Source: Bacteroidota bacterium (GTDB taxonomy: Bacteria > Bacteroidota > Bacteroidia > B-17B0 > Aurantibacillaceae). Taken from it: DNA of 64,000 nt. The notes beneath the pieces were generated by a model. It was not told where the DNA came from and searched no databases. It saw only the letters and a program-made list of their open reading frames with translations. Shown here one piece after another: positions 17,715-24,664 of the stretch. A program made the translations under genes and the position numbers. The stretch covers positions 1 through 64,000 of the forward strand of contig JAUXSA010000061.1 of assembly GCA_030681615.1 (NCBI GenBank). The letters run 5' to 3'. How positions within the stretch are numbered: the first letter of the stretch is position 1; every line of letters begins with the position of its first letter.

Positions 17715-17743
17715 AAAGTCCCGATTTAGGCCGGGATTTTTTT
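17715..17743 (+). terminator. Intrinsic terminator after the small secreted protein gene
   Basis: TCCCG (17720-17724) and CGGGA (17732-17736) form a short stem around ATTTAGGC, followed by TTTTTTT. The same block, including the upstream TTTTGATCAAATAAAAAG, recurs at 18404-18448. This is a duplicated terminator rather than two independent ones. Confidence 0.65.
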
Positions 17744-17761
17744 GACTTTTACAAGCGTCAC

Positions 17762-17827
17762 TTCGAGTAATTCCGACGGTAGGAGGAATGTATCGAGAAG
17801 CGTTCTCGATACGCTTCACTACTCGAA
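17762..17827. repeat. Nested palindromic repeat, copy 2
   Basis: TTCGAGTA (17762-17769) and TACTCGAA (17820-17827) enclose GTATCGAGAA (17790-17799) and TTCTCGATAC (17803-17812). It has the same outer and inner arms as the element at 17194-17277, but a different and shorter spacer that contains GACGGTAGGAGGAA. Confidence 0.75.
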
Positions 17828-17942
17828 CTGACAGTACCAGAGATAGCTATCGGGACCAAGCCGTCTTAAAATCAACCATACCTTCGGTGTATCGTAGATT
17901 GTCATTCAGAAAAAGCGGAAAAAAAAGAAATAATAGGAAGAA

Positions 17943-17992
17943 CCTGCCTTACAAGCAGGGGGTCACTGGTTCGAACCCAGTAGTTCCCACCA
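17943..17992 (+). pseudogene. 3' half of a tRNA-Val (anticodon TAC) with encoded CCA
   Basis: Anticodon stem CCTGC (17943-17947), loop CTTACAA giving anticodon TAC, stem GCAGG (17955-17959), variable loop, T stem ACTGG, T loop TTCGAAC, T stem CCAGT, acceptor strand AGTTCCC (17982-17988), discriminator A and CCA. Every element of the 3' half pairs or matches exactly. The 5' half is absent: instead of the complementary GGGAACT and a D arm, the sequence upstream is A-rich. It cannot be a functional tRNA and looks like the preserved 3' part left by an insertion or carried by a mobile repeat. Confidence 0.85.
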
Positions 17993-18088
17993 GCGTTATC
18001 CTTACAAAAGACAATGACTTTATAAAAATAATTGACAAGAAGAATAATTATAAATTGGTCGGAACCTTCATAAAAAATGGCGTAACAC

Positions 18089-18113
18089 TGGTGCCTACAG
18101 GAATCGAACCATT
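18089..18113 (-). pseudogene. Degenerate tRNA 3' end fragment
   Basis: On the minus strand the sequence reads a partial T stem, loop TTCGATT, CCTGT, then AGGCACC-A, which fits the T-arm and acceptor strand of a tRNA. The 5' T-stem strand (AATGG) pairs only partly, there is no encoded CCA, and no anticodon arm is upstream. It faces the tRNA-Val 3' half at 17943-17992, 96 bp away. Confidence 0.45.
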
Positions 18114-18212
18114 ATTGATTTTTCTCCAATTCATATATAAATATACGTTTTTTTCCGCTTTTTCTGAATGCAAACCTTCGGTGTACCGTAGGTGTGGTGA
18201 TCATTAATTTAT

Positions 18213-18386
18213 ATTTCGTCCCTACGGGACTTATTTATCAATTGCTACTATTTTTCACCATATCTTGTCCCTAAAGGGACATTTAAAAGTAGAAAAAGTA
18301 GTTGAGACAATTTTAAGACTCCGTAGTAGTCAAATATTGGTAGAAAATAAATTTAATAAAATTATCAAGTCCCGTAGGGACGAAAT
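18213..18386 (+). mobile_element. 174-bp palindromic MITE/REPIN-like element, copy 1
   Basis: Perfect terminal inverted repeats ATTTCGTCCCTACGGGACTT and AAGTCCCGTAGGGACGAAAT bound a 174-bp non-coding unit. The interior carries two more palindromes, GTCCCTAAAGGGAC and a GACTCCGTAGTAGTC-type hairpin. A copy of exactly the same length lies at 32286-32459 in the opposite orientation, with about ten differences. The unit encodes no protein; mobilisation by a REP-associated tyrosine transposase elsewhere in the genome is inference. Confidence 0.8.
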
Positions 18387-18421
18387 TATTTCTCTTGTTT
18401 TCATTTTTGATCAAATAAAAA

Positions 18422-18448
18422 GTCCCGGTTTAGGTTGGGATTTTTTTT
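18422..18448 (+). terminator. Duplicated intrinsic terminator, copy 2
   Basis: TCCCGG and TTGGGA form a stem with one G-U pair around TTTAGG, followed by TTTTTTTT. The 40-bp block around it is nearly identical to 17700-17743. No gene ends immediately upstream, so it is probably a passenger of the repeat region. Confidence 0.5.
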
Positions 18449-18535
18449 ATTTAATTGTTTTATTTTCTTATACCATGGATTGCAACCCATAGTTATCGGG
18501 TCCGCGTTGACAATGTTAAAAAAATGAATTTTTGA

Positions 18536-18637
18536 CATTTTGCTTGTATGATTCAGAAATATTTTCATTTTTTTTAACGGTCTTTAACAAGATGCGGTCA
18601 AAAATTCAGCAGAATTTCATTTGGCATTTTGCTTGTA
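18536..18637 (+). repeat. 13-bp direct repeat upstream of the DUF4199-like gene
   Basis: CATTTTGCTTGTA occurs at 18536-18548 and 18625-18637, each preceded by TTTGA/TTTGG-like sequence, 89 bp apart and within 160 bp of the next start codon. It could be a tandem operator or a small duplication. No clear TAnnTTTG element is visible between the second copy and the ATG. Confidence 0.35.
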
Positions 18638-18688
18638 AGACGAAAAATCAGAGCGATTTTTAATTTATAAACTAAAAAATTATAAACT

Positions 18689-19195
18689 ATGGAAACGGTT
18701 AATTTATTTAGAAATGATGGATTGTTTGATAATGAGCAGTTCCGCAGAAATAATTCTGATAAGAGCATGCAAAAAATTTGCTGGCGAAATGGTATCCTAA
18801 CTTCGATGTTATTAATTGCGAGTTTTTTGGGTCTTTGTGCTTTTACGCATCGGTTAGAAATAAATCAGCTGAGTGTTGTTAATTTATTGATCCTGGCAGT
18901 AGGGGTTTATTTTGCACTTGAAGAGTTTAGCCCAACTGGTAGCGGTAATAGCCTTGACTATTTTGAAGGCTTTAAAGTTGGATTGTATACGTCGATCGCT
19001 GCAGTATTGATACATGCTTTAGTTATTTTAATTTACACTAGTTTTGATCCCTCAATATTAAGCCAGATTAGAGCGGGAACTTTTTTTACTTTTAATGCAA
19101 ATCCTTTTGTGGCTGCCGGTATAACTTTATTTGAGGGATTGGCTTGCGGATTAATAATTACATTCTGTATGATGCAATATTTTAAGAAAAATTAA
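18689..19195 (+). CDS. DUF4199-like integral membrane protein
   Basis: A 168-residue protein with a ~32-residue cytoplasmic N-terminus and four predicted membrane helices at about 35-54 (ILTSMLLIASFLGLCAF), 60-80 (VVNLLILAVGVYFAL), 97-117 (VGLYTSIAAVLIHALVILIY) and 143-163 (AAGITLFEGLACGLIITFCMMQYF). The order 'Y-F-E-G-F-K-V-G-L ... F-E-G-L-x-x-G-L-I-x-x-F-x-M-x-x-Y-F' matches DUF4199 proteins of Bacteroidota, which have no known function. The first gene after the repeat patch; 60 bp separate it from the next lipoprotein gene. Confidence 0.55.
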   Translation: METVNLFRNDGLFDNEQFRRNNSDKSMQKICWRNGILTSMLLIASFLGLCAFTHRLEINQLSVVNLLILAVGVYFALEEFSPTGSGNSLDYFEGFKVGLYTSIAAVLIHALVILIYTSFDPSILSQIRAGTFFTFNANPFVAAGITLFEGLACGLIITFCMMQYFKKN

Positions 19196-19254
19196 TTAAT
19201 ATTTAGATCTATCGGAAAGTAGAAATTATTTAAATATAAGAAAGAGAGGATATT

Positions 19255-19803
19255 ATGAAAAATAGTAGTTCAGATAATTCTTATAAAGTATTTAAACATC
19301 AAGGTAAATTTAGTAAAAACATCATCTGCTTTTTTCTTTTCATTGTAATGGTTTCATGTAATGCGCAAACACAAAAAGAACAAGTTGATCAAACGAAAAA
19401 CATAAAAGACATTGAGCTAGTTGACTCACTTAATAAACCAAAAATAGATGTTAAAGTTAATAAGCAGTACGATAAAAGTGGAAAAATGATAAAATACGAT
19501 TCTACTTATTCGTATGTGTATTCAGGAGAGAATGGAATAAATATTCTGGCTGATAACGATAGTATTTTTAATCAATTTAGATCGTATTTCAATATACACT
19601 CTTCAGATCTATTTGATAAACAAAATAAAAGTGTTTTCTTTAATGATTCGCTTTTTAAATATGACTTCTTTAACGATGATTATTTTCAAAAACGATTCGA
19701 ATTAAATAAAGATATTTTTAGTCGATTTTTCTGGCAAATGGATTCATTAAAGGGAAGTTTTTTAAAGAATACGTATCCACGGCAACACATTAAAAAGAAA
19801 TAG
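19255..19803 (+). CDS. Putative lipoprotein of unknown function
   Basis: A 182-residue protein with an unusual start: ~25 polar residues precede a hydrophobic segment IICFFLFIVMVSCNAQ, whose MVSC could be a lipobox (Cys ~34). The mature part is polar and rich in Asp, Lys, Phe and Asn, with VDSLNKPKIDVKVNKQYDKSGKMIKYDSTYSYVYSG, an extracytoplasmic pattern common in Bacteroidota. GAAAGAGAGG precedes the ATG. I do not recognise the family. If the long N-terminus is real, it would be a membrane-anchored rather than lipidated protein. Confidence 0.5.
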   Translation: MKNSSSDNSYKVFKHQGKFSKNIICFFLFIVMVSCNAQTQKEQVDQTKNIKDIELVDSLNKPKIDVKVNKQYDKSGKMIKYDSTYSYVYSGENGINILADNDSIFNQFRSYFNIHSSDLFDKQNKSVFFNDSLFKYDFFNDDYFQKRFELNKDIFSRFFWQMDSLKGSFLKNTYPRQHIKKK

Positions 19804-19878
19804 AATCAGTTGTTATTTAAAAATTAATAAATGGCTAATCTAGGTTTAGGTTGGGATTTTTTATAAAAGACTTTAAAG

Positions 19879-19922
19879 TTGATATTTATCAATGCTTTTT
19901 TATAAAGGGCAAACTATATTTG
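19879..19922 (+). promoter_or_regulatory. FNR-type box A with -7 element
   Basis: TTGATATTTATCAA (19879-19892) has perfect FNR half-sites TTGAT-N4-ATCAA. The -7 element TATATTTG (19915-19922) begins 29.5 bp from the box centre, the same distance as at four other plus-strand sites and one minus-strand site in this window. This puts the box near -42, the class II activator position. No gene lies before the terminator at 19946-19977. Confidence 0.75.
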
Positions 19923-19927
19923 AGTTC

Positions 19928-19977
19928 CAATTTTTGTACCAGATTAAACCCGCTTGTGAGTTCACGGCGGGTTTTTT
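19928..19977 (+). ncRNA. Candidate Fnr-controlled small RNA 1 (~50 nt)
   Basis: Predicted transcript from just after the -7 element TATATTTG to the terminator. The terminator is a long stem AAACCCGC/GCGGGTTT with an inner GTGA/TCAC stem and a T6 tail. No start codon with a useful frame lies inside. Start and end are inferred from promoter geometry and the T run. It could instead be a promoter whose product is simply terminated. Confidence 0.45.
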
Positions 19978-19981
19978 CATT

Positions 19982-20380
19982 TTAATTATTCTCTAATAAC
20001 TCAGCTAGTAACTTCCTGGTATCATCTGTTGTTTCCTTTTTAAAATCTAATGGTTTTAAAATATAACCATGAACACCCAGATTCTCTATTGCTAATTTAT
20101 CATACTCTTCAACAGAAGTTGTAAGAATAAATGTTTTTATATTTTTAAGGCTATAGTAGCTTTTAATAATATTTAAAAATTCAACACCATTCATTTTGGG
20201 CATATTAATATCCAAAATTATCAGGTCCGGGCTTATCTTATCATTTCCGGTTAATGCCGTTAAGCCATCAACGCCATTATGCGCTACACTTAAATTACAT
20301 TTAACACCTATTTTTTTTAAAGCTCTTTTTACACTCTCTACATCCAGGTAGTCGTCTTCGATTAATAATATCTCTTTCAT
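19982..20380 (-). CDS. Single-domain response regulator (Rcp1/CheY-like)
   Basis: From MKEILLIEDD (20380) the protein has 132 residues and is only a receiver domain: acidic pair E8-D9-D10, phospho-acceptor D57 in LIILDINMPKMNG, T/S in FILTTS and the conserved K in YILKPLDF. There is no output domain, so it probably signals by protein contacts or a phosphorelay. It follows the histidine kinase gene by 7 bp and is surely its partner. An upstream in-frame start at 20413 would overlap the kinase gene and add a non-conserved leader. Confidence 0.88.
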   Translation of the reverse strand: MKEILLIEDDYLDVESVKRALKKIGVKCNLSVAHNGVDGLTALTGNDKISPDLIILDINMPKMNGVEFLNIIKSYYSLKNIKTFILTTSVEEYDKLAIENLGVHGYILKPLDFKKETTDDTRKLLAELLENN

Positions 20381-20387
20381 TTGTATT

Positions 20388-21845
20388 TTAATTTTTTGGC
20401 CAGGTAAAAGCAAATTTAGTGCCTGTACCTAACATCGATTCTACATTAATACTTCCTTTATTATCTTCAATTATTTTTTTTACTATAGCTAAACCAACTC
20501 CTGTACTTTCAAAAGCATCTCTTTCTTGCAGCGTTTGAAAAATTTCAAATATTTTATCAAAGTATAATTTGTCAATACCAGGCCCGTTATCCGATATCGA
20601 AAATTGATAATAGTTACCTAGATCTAAATATTCTATAATTATTTCAGGTTTATCGGCATTATTATATTTCACAGCATTGCTTATTAGGTTTGCAAATACC
20701 TGTTCTATATGAAGTTTTTCTGCATTTATAATTGGCAGATCTTCCTTTATTGTTACAACCGTTTTTGGCGGCACAAGAAGATCTTTAAGTTCTTGTATTA
20801 ATAAATTTATATTCACCTGTTCTGCCCCTTTTCGTGTTTTTTCTATCCTTGCATATTCCAGTAACCCATTGATCATGTTTTCTAATCTCAATACCCTACC
20901 TTTTATTAAAATTAAATTTTGATTGACCTCCGGGGTAATATCTTTTTCATGATCTTCTTCTAACCAAGAAATAATGTTTGATATTCCTCTCAAAGGTGCT
21001 TTCAGGTCATGAGAAACAACGTATGCAAACTGATCTAATTCTTTGTTCTTCTTTTTAAGTTCTTCAAAATTCTTATTTAGAGTTTCGGACATTTTATTTA
21101 GAGAATTCAAAAGTTTCGTAAATTCATCATTTTTACTATCTACCAAAGTTTTAAAACTTCCTTGAGATATGTGTTCAGCAAGGTTTACCATTGTAGATAT
21201 GCGTGTGGTTATAATTCTTATAAAGTAAAAACTGGAAACAAGTCCCATCAGAACAGATGTAAGCAAAAGTATGATCGATATAAGCCTTGTACTTTTTATC
21301 GATTTCTGTAAAACAAATCTCCTTTCCTGCCGTACACCATATTCGTAATTATCAAATGAAGTATACATCTCATGAATTTTATCGTTTAGCTTTTTTCCGA
21401 CCTCCATTTTAAGTTTACTATCAAATAATTTCTGATATCTTTTGCCGCCCTCAGGTAAAGTATCTTTCTTTGAAGTAATTAATGAGTCGGAATATGCAAC
21501 CCATTCTTTATGAAGAATGTAAATAGAATCTAATTTGCTTTTTTGCTGCGCGCTTGATAATAGAGCTTTTTGTTCTATTAGTATAAGAGGTACACTTTTT
21601 ATTCCTTCGTAGTAAGGTTCTAAAAAAACTTCCTGGTTAGTCAGTAAAAATCCCCTAAATCCGCTCTGCATTTCTATCATTTCTTTATGAAGTATATTGG
21701 AATTCCTGATAACAGATTCTGAGTTATTAAGGTAATTAGTGTTGGTCAATACTTCTTGTGCCAGACTTTGGTTTGCGAAAAAGACAACAACAAATACAAA
21801 GATAAGCGTGAAAAATCCAAGAAGAAGCTTTAACCGGATCGTCAT
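20388..21845 (-). CDS. CHASE3-HAMP sensor histidine kinase
   Basis: A 485-residue membrane kinase. TM1 ~8-28; periplasmic CHASE3-type helical domain ~35-180 (NSNILHKEMIEMQSGFRGFLLTNQE); TM2 ~188-210; HAMP-like region ~211-262; HisKA with H279 in DQFAYVVSHDLKAPLRG; HATPase_c with NLISNAVKYN (N box), DNGPGID (G1), STGVGLAIVKKI (G2) and GTGTKFAFTWP. This bacteriophytochrome-like HisKA class usually pairs with single receivers such as the downstream gene. It lies 13 bp after the Crp/Fnr gene, so sensor, receiver and Crp/Fnr regulator form one operon starting near 22540. The CHASE3 signal is unknown. Confidence 0.93.
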   Translation of the reverse strand: MTIRLKLLLGFFTLIFVFVVVFFANQSLAQEVLTNTNYLNNSESVIRNSNILHKEMIEMQSGFRGFLLTNQEVFLEPYYEGIKSVPLILIEQKALLSSAQQKSKLDSIYILHKEWVAYSDSLITSKKDTLPEGGKRYQKLFDSKLKMEVGKKLNDKIHEMYTSFDNYEYGVRQERRFVLQKSIKSTRLISIILLLTSVLMGLVSSFYFIRIITTRISTMVNLAEHISQGSFKTLVDSKNDEFTKLLNSLNKMSETLNKNFEELKKKNKELDQFAYVVSHDLKAPLRGISNIISWLEEDHEKDITPEVNQNLILIKGRVLRLENMINGLLEYARIEKTRKGAEQVNINLLIQELKDLLVPPKTVVTIKEDLPIINAEKLHIEQVFANLISNAVKYNNADKPEIIIEYLDLGNYYQFSISDNGPGIDKLYFDKIFEIFQTLQERDAFESTGVGLAIVKKIIEDNKGSINVESMLGTGTKFAFTWPKN

Positions 21846-21858
21846 AGATTAAAATTGA

Positions 21859-22539
21859 TTATAAAAGATACGTGTGTAGTTCATCAGGTTTTAAAACAAC
21901 TATTTTTGTTCCCTGCGAAGAAATTATTTCTTCATCTTTAAAATGCCTTAAATTTCTTACAAGTGATTCTTTTGCAGTGCCAACGAAGCTTGCAAGATCA
22001 TCCCTGTTAATGGAAATGACCACCTTTTTTTCATCATTATTTTGGTAGACTTTACTAAGAATTAATAAACTCAAAGCTATTCGTTCCTTTACAGAATACT
22101 GTGTAAAAACGGTCATTTTATTTATCCATACAGAAAACTCCTTTGACAAATTGATGATTGTCTTTTTTGCAAGCGTATCTGAGCGGTTAAATAAAGTCAA
22201 AAAAACCTCTTTTGGCAAAAACGAAACCACTGTATTATCAATAGCCGCTGCCGATACCGGATTAGGATCTTCTGCCAGCAATGGCCGATAGCCAAAATAA
22301 TCACCCTTTTTATAGATATAAACAATACTTTCGGTTCCTTGCGGATTTGATTTGTATATTTTAATTTTTCCTTTTCTTACAATATACACTCCCTTCGAAA
22401 AGGAGCCTTCTTTAAAAAGAATTTGCTTTTTTTTAAATTCCATACGAATTGCCTTTTCTTTGAAAAAGAGTATTTCTTTGGGGTTTAAGGATTCACTGAA
22501 GGATGAAGATTTAAGGTGATAATTTTCTAAATTGAACAT
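21859..22539 (-). CDS. Crp/Fnr family transcription regulator, cysteine-free
   Basis: A 226-residue regulator: cNMP-type beta-roll ~20-125 (QILFKEGSFSKGVYIVRKGKIKIYK, GDYFGYRPLL), a dimerisation helix, and a winged helix with RDDLASFVGTAKESLVRNLRHF, whose recognition helix reads K-E-S-L-V-R. The entire protein has no cysteine, so the FNR-type [4Fe-4S] cluster is impossible; a haem, a nucleotide or another cue must be sensed if it is the regulator of the FNR-like boxes here. A perfect box (22577-22590) lies 37 bp upstream, with a minus-strand TAACATTG at the standard spacing, suggesting autoregulation. Operon with the histidine kinase and receiver genes. Confidence 0.92.
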   Translation of the reverse strand: MFNLENYHLKSSSFSESLNPKEILFFKEKAIRMEFKKKQILFKEGSFSKGVYIVRKGKIKIYKSNPQGTESIVYIYKKGDYFGYRPLLAEDPNPVSAAAIDNTVVSFLPKEVFLTLFNRSDTLAKKTIINLSKEFSVWINKMTVFTQYSVKERIALSLLILSKVYQNNDEKKVVISINRDDLASFVGTAKESLVRNLRHFKDEEIISSQGTKIVVLKPDELHTYLL

Positions 22540-22546
22540 ATATTCT

Positions 22547-22620
22547 CAATGTTAATCAAAATTACAAATTTAAATATTGATAATTATCAATACTTCTATA
22601 ACAAATCCGGTTTAAATTTG
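22547..22620. promoter_or_regulatory. FNR-type box B, probably bidirectional
   Basis: TTGATAATTATCAA (22577-22590) is a perfect FNR-type palindrome. On the plus strand TAAATTTG (22613-22620) starts 29.5 bp from the centre. On the minus strand TAACATTG (22547-22554, one mismatch to TAnnTTTG) lies at exactly the same distance and faces the Crp/Fnr gene. The box can therefore serve both the regulator operon and the short plus-strand transcript. Confidence 0.75.
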
Positions 22621-22625
22621 TTTAA

Positions 22626-22686
22626 TAATTTTTTTCAGTTGTGTTGTTGTTTAAGATAAATGCCGGTGAAAGCCGGCATTTTTTTT
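22626..22686 (+). ncRNA. Candidate Fnr-controlled small RNA 2 (~60 nt)
   Basis: Predicted from the promoter of box B to the terminator AATGCCGG-TGAAAG-CCGGCATT (22659-22680) with a T-rich tail. It lies between the divergent Crp/Fnr start and the 3' end of panD, on the strand opposite to both. The GC-rich hairpin could also help end panD transcription from the other side. The ends are inferred. Confidence 0.5.
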
Positions 22687-22724
22687 ATAACTTTAATAGT
22701 AAATCATAGTCTTATAGCTTCGTA

Positions 22725-23069
22725 TTATATCAAATTATTTTCTTTCGGAAAAACGATCTTCGCTTTAAACCTTCCAGTTTCTTTTTCATCGATTAAAGCA
22801 TAAGCAATAATTATTATTTTGTCGCCTTTGGTTATTTTAAGAGCTGCAGGTCCATTCATACATATTTCACCACTTCCTCTTTTCCCTTTTATAACATACG
22901 TAATTAATCTTTCTCCGTTTCTGTGATTAATTACATGCACCTGCTCTTCTTCTCTTATATCCACGGCTTCCATAAGGTCTTCATCAATCGTTATACTGCC
23001 AATGTATTCTACATTGGCTTCTGTAACAAAAGCATTATGAATTTTTGATTTTAGTACTTGTAACTGCAT
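22725..23069 (-). CDS. panD: Aspartate 1-decarboxylase
   Basis: Makes beta-alanine from aspartate for pantothenate/CoA synthesis. The 114 residues match the family's size. The self-processing site is visible as Y-I-G-S-I-T-I-D with cleavage between Gly24 and Ser25, which yields the pyruvoyl group. V-I-N-H-R-N-G-E-R and GSGEICMNGPAA carry the conserved active-site surroundings. Other pantothenate genes are absent. FNR-type box C lies 58 bp upstream of the ATG, but a minus-strand -7 element at the standard distance is poor (TACTATTA), so control by the regulator is only possible. Confidence 0.93.
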   Translation of the reverse strand: MQLQVLKSKIHNAFVTEANVEYIGSITIDEDLMEAVDIREEEQVHVINHRNGERLITYVIKGKRGSGEICMNGPAALKITKGDKIIIIAYALIDEKETGRFKAKIVFPKENNLI

Positions 23070-23126
23070 TTTTAATATTGTTGTAAATTAAGACTTTAAT
23101 AGTATTCATCTTTAAATGATTAAAAA

Positions 23127-23170
23127 TTGATAATTATCAATATTAAGTAAAGAAACACTATTTATATTTA
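23127..23170 (+). promoter_or_regulatory. FNR-type box C with -7 element
   Basis: TTGATAATTATCAA (23127-23140), a perfect palindrome. TATATTTA (23163-23170; one mismatch, final A for G) starts 29.5 bp from the centre on the plus strand. The transcript reaches a terminator before any gene. The box also lies 58 bp upstream of panD on the other strand. Confidence 0.72.
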
Positions 23171-23175
23171 CAACG

Positions 23176-23235
23176 ATAAACTTTTCCATAATAAATACAC
23201 CCGCTGAAGTACTTGTTTTCAGCGGGTTTTTCTTT
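23176..23235 (+). ncRNA. Candidate Fnr-controlled small RNA 3 (~60 nt)
   Basis: Runs from the promoter of box C to a strong terminator: ACCCGCTGAA (23199-23208) pairs perfectly with TTCAGCGGGT (23218-23227), followed by TTTTCTTT. There is no open frame. It ends just before box D, so it is insulated from the KamA-like gene downstream. The ends are inferred from the promoter and terminator. Confidence 0.5.
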
Positions 23236-23257
23236 GCAATCAAAAATATTTTTAAGA

Positions 23258-23271
23258 TTGATAATTGTCAA
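23258..23271 (+). promoter_or_regulatory. FNR-type box D upstream of the KamA-like gene
   Basis: TTGATAATTGTCAA, one mismatch in the right half-site. Unlike the other boxes, no good -7 element lies at 29.5 bp; the nearest candidates are TACTTG (23295-23300) and TAGTTG (23288-23293), each one base short of TAnnTTTG. The KamA-like gene starts 56 bp downstream, so weak or differently spaced activation is likely. Confidence 0.55.
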
Positions 23272-23326
23272 CAGCTTTTTTTTTATTTAGTTGTTACTTG
23301 CAAGAGAATAAATAAATCTTGTTACT

Positions 23327-24664
23327 ATGAAATTACAATCTTATTCTCTTCACAATTACAAAAACTTACCACAAATTAAGAAGCTTTCTTCTGAACAGCT
23401 AGAGGCTATTGAAGTGGTAGGTAATGTGCTGCCATTTAAAACCAATAATTATGTGGTGGATGAACTTATTAACTGGAATGATATTGATAATGATCCCATG
23501 TTCAAATTAACTTTCCCGCAAAAAGGTATGTTAAGTAAAGAACATTATGAAATGATGAAGATTACTTTGTTACATACAAATAGCAAAGATGAAATTAAGC
23601 ACGTTGCCAATATAATTCGTAAAGAATTAAATCCACATCCTGCGGGGCAAGTAGAGTATAACGTTCCTGAATTAAGTGGCGAAAAATTAATGGGCATGCA
23701 GCATAAGTATAAAGAAACCGTTTTGTTTTTTCCCAGCCAGGGACAAACGTGCCACGCCTATTGCACCTTTTGTTTTCGATGGCCACAATTTGTTGGTATG
23801 GATGAAATGAAATTTGCTACTAAAGAAAGTACGCTTCTAAGAGATTATGTAATAGCAAATCCACAAGTAACCGATATTTTATTTACTGGTGGCGATCCAA
23901 TGATAATGAAAACAAAGATATTTGCTTCTTATATTGAGCCTTTATTAAACGCAGATATTCCTAATTTGCAAACCATTCGTATTGGCACCAAAGCGCTGGG
24001 TTATTGGCCATATAAATTTATTAGTGATGATGACGCTGATGATATGTTGAATTTATTTGAGTCTATTGTACGCAAAGGGATCAACCTATCGTTTATGGCC
24101 CATTTTTCTCATCCGGTTGAATTGGATACACCTGCAGTTAAAAGCGCAATAAAAAGATTAAGAAATGTGGGTGTACAAATAAGAACACAATCACCAATAT
24201 TAAAACACATAAATGACTCTCCTGATCTTTGGTCTGAAATGTGGCGCAAGCAGGTTAATTTAAATTGTATTCCTTATTATATGTTTATACCACGTGATAC
24301 CGGAGCGCAGGAATATTTTGCTTTAAGTTTGGAAAATGCATGGAAAATATTTAGAACAGCTTACCAAAATGTAAGTGGCGTGTGCCGTACAGTTCGTGGC
24401 CCAAGTATGTCATGTTCTCCCGGAAAAGTGCAGGTGCTTGGCGTTTCCGAAATTAAAGGAGAAAAGATATTTGTACTTAGAATGCTACAGGGCCGAAATC
24501 CCGATTGGGTTGCAAGACCTTTCTTTGCCAAATATGATAATAACGCGATATGGTTTGATGATCTTAAACCTGCTTTCGGAGAAAAAAAATTCTTTTTTGA
24601 AGAGGAGTTTGAATGGTTATTTGAACAAAAGTTGAATGAAACAGAAGTAACAAGTTTTGAGTAA
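23327..24664 (+). CDS. KamA-family radical SAM protein (lysine 2,3-aminomutase-like)
   Basis: A 445-residue radical SAM enzyme. The SAM/[4Fe-4S] motif C142-H-A-Y-C146-T-F-C149 has the CxxxCxxC spacing. LFTGGDPMIM follows, as do IRIGTKALGYWPYKF, FMAHFSHPVEL and IRTQSPILKHIND, all typical of lysine 2,3-aminomutases, which move the alpha-amino group of lysine to C3 using PLP. The length is slightly above KamA. The PLP lysine cannot be assigned by eye, so another amino acid may be the substrate. An FNR-type box precedes it, and an oxygen-sensitive enzyme makes sense under such control. A 47-residue membrane protein gene overlaps its stop, and a GNAT-nitrilase follows. Confidence 0.85.
   Translation: MKLQSYSLHNYKNLPQIKKLSSEQLEAIEVVGNVLPFKTNNYVVDELINWNDIDNDPMFKLTFPQKGMLSKEHYEMMKITLLHTNSKDEIKHVANIIRKELNPHPAGQVEYNVPELSGEKLMGMQHKYKETVLFFPSQGQTCHAYCTFCFRWPQFVGMDEMKFATKESTLLRDYVIANPQVTDILFTGGDPMIMKTKIFASYIEPLLNADIPNLQTIRIGTKALGYWPYKFISDDDADDMLNLFESIVRKGINLSFMAHFSHPVELDTPAVKSAIKRLRNVGVQIRTQSPILKHINDSPDLWSEMWRKQVNLNCIPYYMFIPRDTGAQEYFALSLENAWKIFRTAYQNVSGVCRTVRGPSMSCSPGKVQVLGVSEIKGEKIFVLRMLQGRNPDWVARPFFAKYDNNAIWFDDLKPAFGEKKFFFEEEFEWLFEQKLNETEVTSFE

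Larger units (their letters stand above)
17881..18191. repeat. Compound repeat unit with inverted arms around two tRNA 3' pieces
   Basis: CCTTCGGTGTATCGTAG (17881-17897) recurs as CCTTCGGTGTACCGTAG (18175-18191) in direct orientation. Inside these, CATTCAGAAAAAGCGGAAAA (from 17903) is a perfect 22-bp inverted repeat of 18149-18170. Between the arms lie the tRNA-Val 3' half (plus strand) and a second tRNA-like 3' end (minus strand), with their acceptor ends facing each other. A diverged version of this arrangement occurs at 31331-32285. No protein gene is credible here: the long open frame across it only reads through the tRNA piece. Confidence 0.6.

Noticed and set aside
17788-18207. A 139-codon open frame through the repeat region
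   Set aside because: It reads through the nested palindrome and the tRNA-Val 3' half (the peptide NLPYKQGVTGSNPVVPTS is a translated anticodon and T-arm) and has no recognisable protein character.
18265-18492. A 75-codon open frame overlapping the palindromic element
   Set aside because: More than half lies in the 174-bp repeat and the rest in a terminator copy; it is non-coding by composition.
18618-18642. Sigma-54-like sequence TTGGCATTTTGCTTG
   Set aside because: The spacing between GG and GC is 6 bp, while a -24/-12 promoter needs 10 bp.
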